A stretch of 50,740 nt of DNA from UBA4363 sp002393965 (GTDB taxonomy: Bacteria; Bacteroidota; Bacteroidia; Bacteroidales; Paludibacteraceae), in contig CAMNLA010000012.1 in the NCBI GenBank assembly GCA_946542925.1, forward strand, positions 1-50,740. The letters run 5' to 3'. Below the pieces are notes generated by a model. The model was not told where the DNA came from. It saw only the letters and a list, made by a program, of their open reading frames with translations, and did not search any database. Made by a program: the position numbers and the translations under genes. The stretch's first letter is position 1. The number at the start of each line of letters is the position of its first letter. Shown in pieces: positions 47,719 to 50,740 of the stretch.

Positions 47719-50700
47719 ATGAGTACACGCAAACTCCTTGTGGCACTCTGTATGCTCTTCGCATACCTATGTGTCTCCGCGCAGGATTATTGCATGACCG
47801 CTCCCGTTGGATACGGCTCGTCCGCAACGGGTGGCAAAGGGAAATCAGTCTCGCTGGTTACCTCGTCATCGCAACTCCAGAACGCGATCAAAAACGGTAA
47901 TGGTATCTATATCATTACGCAAAACATCTCCGTCGAATCCCATCTTTCCGGATCGGGTTCCAACTATACCCTCATGGCTCTGCCGGGGGTGAAACTCATC
48001 GGTACCGGACAGACTAAGTCCAATTCTGGTATCCTCTACCTGAAAGGTTCCAACGTCATCCTTCGCAACCTTACGTTCGAAGGACCCGGAGCCTATGACT
48101 GCGACGGATGGGACAACCTCTGTCTCGATGGTGCCAAGAACGTTTGGGTGGACCACTGCGATTTCCAGGACGGTTGCGACGGCAACTTCGACATGAAAGG
48201 CAATACCGATAACGTAACCGTTACCTGGTGCCGCTTCCGCTATCTCAAGAAACCGAAATCAGGAGGATCAGGAGGTGCCGCTGACCACCGCTTCACCGAC
48301 CTCATCGGATCAAGTTCTAGTGACAAACCAACCGACGGTACATTCAACATCACGTTCATCGGAGCATGGTGGGACGAAGGATGCGTCGAGCGTATGTGCC
48401 GTACGCGTAACTCGCTCATCCACTATATCAACTGCTACTGGAACTCTTCCGTAGCAAACTACTACGTAGGACCCGAAAATGCAAGCGCCTATTTCGAGGG
48501 ATGTACCTTCTCTGTACTGGCACCTAAATACATTTGGAAAAGCTATGGAGGTACTAACAGCTGCAAGTTCGTGAACTGCTCCTCCGCTAAAGGACTGCCA
48601 TCCAATTCCGGTACGGTAGCCTCACCTTCTAATCTCGGCTCCTATGCCGTTCTCTCTGCCGCCAATGCCGTTTCCGCCATCACCTCCTCCTGCGGATCGG
48701 GTGCAACGCTCACCGTGACAAACGCAGGTGCCGTTTCTTCTTCCTGCTCGGGCGGAGGAAGTCCTGTGACGACTCAACCGACCATCGACGTGACCGGTAC
48801 TGCTCAACAGTCCGTTACCGAAGGCTCCGCCATCTCCAATATCGTATTCACAGCGTCTAACGCTACCAAGATTGAAATAAGCACGCTGCCGGCTGGACTG
48901 ACTTCGTCCAAGAGTGGATTGACCATTACCGTAAGCGGTACGCCTACCGCTTCCGGGGAATTCACCGTGACCGCTACCGATGCCAACGGCAATTCCGACG
49001 AGGTAACGGGATCCGTAACGATCAAGACTCCGCAGGTTGCCCCTTCCGGAGACCTCTGTGTGGACCTTACCAAGTTCGCTCCTCCGACCGTTGCGAACGG
49101 AGGCATTCCGTCCGCTTGGCAGAACATCGTTGTGAACGTCAATAACACCAAGTCCGAATGGGCAGACGATGGTTTCAACTTTGGAGGCAATGCCGACTAC
49201 ATTGATATCGATGTCTCTGCCTATGCCAATACAACCATCAAGTCCGTCTCTTTCGACGTGACCATCCCGAACTGGACTTCAGCGAAAAACACCATCGGTT
49301 ATGGATGGACCGCAGGAACGACTTCCAGTTCCTACACCATCTCAAGCGCCGAGACCGAGACCGTTTCCCTTACGGCTCCTTCCGGTTCGAAGGTGATTCA
49401 TATCCAGCGTACCGCTGGTACTTCGACCATCATTGGACAGATCTGCCTCACGCTCAATACGAGCGGAGGAACCGCCGACGTGGCTGCCGTTCTGACAGCA
49501 CCTTCCAATACCATTCAGTCGGTCGAACAGAACAAGAGCATCGCAGCCATTGCCATCACTTCCGACATCACCACCACGTTCACCGCAACAGGCCTGCCGG
49601 AAGGTGTGATCGCAACGACAAGTGCGGACGGTAAGACGCTAACTATCGCGGGTACTCCGACAACCGTCGGCGTCTATAACTATTCCGTGAAGGCTACCAA
49701 CGGTACCAAGACGTCGAACACGATCTCCGGAACCATCACCGTGACACAACCGTCCGGCGGTAGCTCAACGACAACGTCCGACTGGTGGAATTTCTCCGAT
49801 GCCGACTTCGTCGCTCTCGGTTCCAACATTACATCCAATCAGGTCGTTCGTGGATTGCGAATCCTGACTAACTCTTCCTATGTCATGGCAGAGGGTACCA
49901 AGGATAATCAGTTCTCCGATGGTACGACGCTCTCTAACTATATCGATGCCAAGGGAAAGGGAGTCGCAGACTCCTATCGCGCATTTAAGTTCAACGTGAC
50001 CGGACCTTGCACCATCACAGTTTATGCGCAGGCTTCTGGCAGCCGCTCCGTCATGTTCAATGGCGACAAAGGTTCCTCTTACGAGAATACCGATATCACT
50101 ACTGGCGGATACTACGTTCTTACCTATAACTATACCGGAACGGCTGACTCGCTGCAGATTTTCTCGAAATCCAGCGGTATCAAGTTCTACGGCATCAAGG
50201 TAACTTACTCCTCCTCAACGGCGGTAGCTCCTACCTTGTCAACGCAATCCAGTCTTAGCCAGGAACTGACGCTCGGGTCTTCCATCTCCGATATCTTGAT
50301 TACGTCTAATCAGGATGTGACATTTACCGTGACTGGACTTCCTGACGGCGTGACATCCTCTTCGACGGCTTCGACGCTGACGATCTCCGGAATCCCGACA
50401 GCAGTAAGCAATAGCACCATTCAGATTTCTGCAGAGAATAGCGCTGGACTCACAGCGGCTCTCGAAGCAACCATCGCCGTAAACCCTGCTCCGGTTTCAA
50501 CTCCGGACGCTCCGGTCGTAACCGCAGCACCGGGTTCTCAGAACGTGACGCTCGGATCGGCGATTGCTCCGGTAGTCTTCACCTCTGATTCCGTAGCAAC
50601 CTTCGCCGTGACCGGCATCGACGCTACTGGACTCTCCTATGTCGTGGCTACCGACGGCAAGAGCGTGACCGTCTCCGGTACGCCGACCGCCGCAGGAACC

Positions 50701-50740
50701 ATCAATATCTCCGTCACCGCTACGGCACATGAACTGACCT
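47719..50740 (+). CDS. Pectate lyase PL1 with chain of Ig-like and beta-sandwich modules, partial
   Basis: 1007 codons to the right edge, no stop. Signal peptide 1-21; PL1 beta-helix about 25-345 with VWVDHCDFQDGCDGNFD (142-158; calcium-binding Asp residues), and ERMCRTR (224-230) at the place of the catalytic arginine motif, where RMPR is more usual. Then an Ig-like unit (about 355-436), a beta-sandwich (446-580) that resembles residues 78-222 of the left-edge protein, further Ig-like units (about 585-680), a second beta-sandwich (about 690-830, WWNFSDADFVALG...IKFYGIKVTYS, a common carbohydrate-binding-like module of Bacteroidota lyases) and more Ig-like units to the edge. It degrades pectate outside the cell; the missing end probably has a T9SS tail. 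Confidence 0.9.
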   Translation, partial: MSTRKLLVALCMLFAYLCVSAQDYCMTAPVGYGSSATGGKGKSVSLVTSSSQLQNAIKNGNGIYIITQNISVESHLSGSGSNYTLMALPGVKLIGTGQTKSNSGILYLKGSNVILRNLTFEGPGAYDCDGWDNLCLDGAKNVWVDHCDFQDGCDGNFDMKGNTDNVTVTWCRFRYLKKPKSGGSGGAADHRFTDLIGSSSSDKPTDGTFNITFIGAWWDEGCVERMCRTRNSLIHYINCYWNSSVANYYVGPENASAYFEGCTFSVLAPKYIWKSYGGTNSCKFVNCSSAKGLPSNSGTVASPSNLGSYAVLSAANAVSAITSSCGSGATLTVTNAGAVSSSCSGGGSPVTTQPTIDVTGTAQQSVTEGSAISNIVFTASNATKIEISTLPAGLTSSKSGLTITVSGTPTASGEFTVTATDANGNSDEVTGSVTIKTPQVAPSGDLCVDLTKFAPPTVANGGIPSAWQNIVVNVNNTKSEWADDGFNFGGNADYIDIDVSAYANTTIKSVSFDVTIPNWTSAKNTIGYGWTAGTTSSSYTISSAETETVSLTAPSGSKVIHIQRTAGTSTIIGQICLTLNTSGGTADVAAVLTAPSNTIQSVEQNKSIAAIAITSDITTTFTATGLPEGVIATTSADGKTLTIAGTPTTVGVYNYSVKATNGTKTSNTISGTITVTQPSGGSSTTTSDWWNFSDADFVALGSNITSNQVVRGLRILTNSSYVMAEGTKDNQFSDGTTLSNYIDAKGKGVADSYRAFKFNVTGPCTITVYAQASGSRSVMFNGDKGSSYENTDITTGGYYVLTYNYTGTADSLQIFSKSSGIKFYGIKVTYSSSTAVAPTLSTQSSLSQELTLGSSISDILITSNQDVTFTVTGLPDGVTSSSTASTLTISGIPTAVSNSTIQISAENSAGLTAALEATIAVNPAPVSTPDAPVVTAAPGSQNVTLGSAIAPVVFTSDSVATFAVTGIDATGLSYVVATDGKSVTVSGTPTAAGTINISVTATAHELT

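Overview
The window looks like chromosomal DNA of a member of the Bacteroidota, most likely order Bacteroidales (a Prevotella-like or related fermentative gut/rumen bacterium). The support is direct: many genes are preceded by the Bacteroidota promoter (TTTG or TTG, 18-20 bases, then TAnnTTTG); the conserved Bacteroidota block mutY-ssb-gldE-gldD-PPTase-pcrB is present; type IX secretion (T9SS) C-terminal sorting domains occur; and DUF3109, DUF4286 and DUF5723-OmpA families are present. Most of the window is ordinary core genome, with secreted modular proteins at both ends.

Layout. 1-3.7 kb: three minus-strand genes for secreted proteins (an Ig-repeat protein running off the left edge, a very small T9SS cargo protein, and a BspA-like leucine-rich-repeat protein). 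3.8-7.2 kb: agmatine deiminase, N-carbamoylputrescine amidase (putrescine synthesis) and a GltA-type Fe-S flavoprotein. A 20-bp-stem terminator separates these from the convergent genes. 7.3-11.6 kb, minus: transketolase, RNase G, a 30-residue basic COX24/AURKAIP1-like protein, and HU. 11.7-16.6 kb: mutY, ssb, gldE, gldD, a phosphopantetheinyl transferase and the PcrB/GGGP synthase. 16.7-18.7 kb: tRNA-Glu(CTC), recA, a lipoprotein. 18.7-22.4 kb, minus: membrane protein, DUF3109, ruvC with a long tail, DUF4286, rsmD, a conserved anchored protein. 22.6-30.3 kb: RecD-like helicase followed by a minisatellite, then a lipoprotein and two tandem porin-TSP3-OmpA paralogues. 30.4-33.4 kb: tRNA-His(GTG), a HEAT-like protein, a Fur-family regulator, purA.

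33.4-36.7 kb is a compositionally distinct insert between purA and a glycosyltransferase gene. It holds a 12-repeat BspA-type LRR protein and a two-repeat lipoprotein, each with an elaborate non-coding leader. The LRR gene has a well-formed promoter at 33502-33533 and a roughly 320-base 5' UTR. In this UTR several helices, a loop-loop complementarity and two mutually exclusive pairings can be drawn by eye. This is my best candidate for an undescribed element. 36.7-40.6 kb, minus: glycosyltransferase, lysA, lysC (lysine branch). 40.9-44.9 kb: YebC/PmpR regulator, a conserved secreted protein, an M49 (DPP III-like) peptidase.

44.9 kb to the right edge carries pectin degradation genes. One is a PL9 pectate lyase fused to an Ig-like domain, a ThuA/amidotransferase-like domain and a T9SS tail. 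The other is a PL1 pectate lyase with a long chain of Ig-like and beta-sandwich modules, cut by the window edge. The left-edge protein and the right-edge PL1 protein share a module of roughly 140 residues, so both ends appear to encode members of one family of modular surface or secreted proteins, probably exported by the T9SS to which gldD/gldE are functionally linked. I saw no insertion sequences, phage genes, CRISPR arrays or rRNA.
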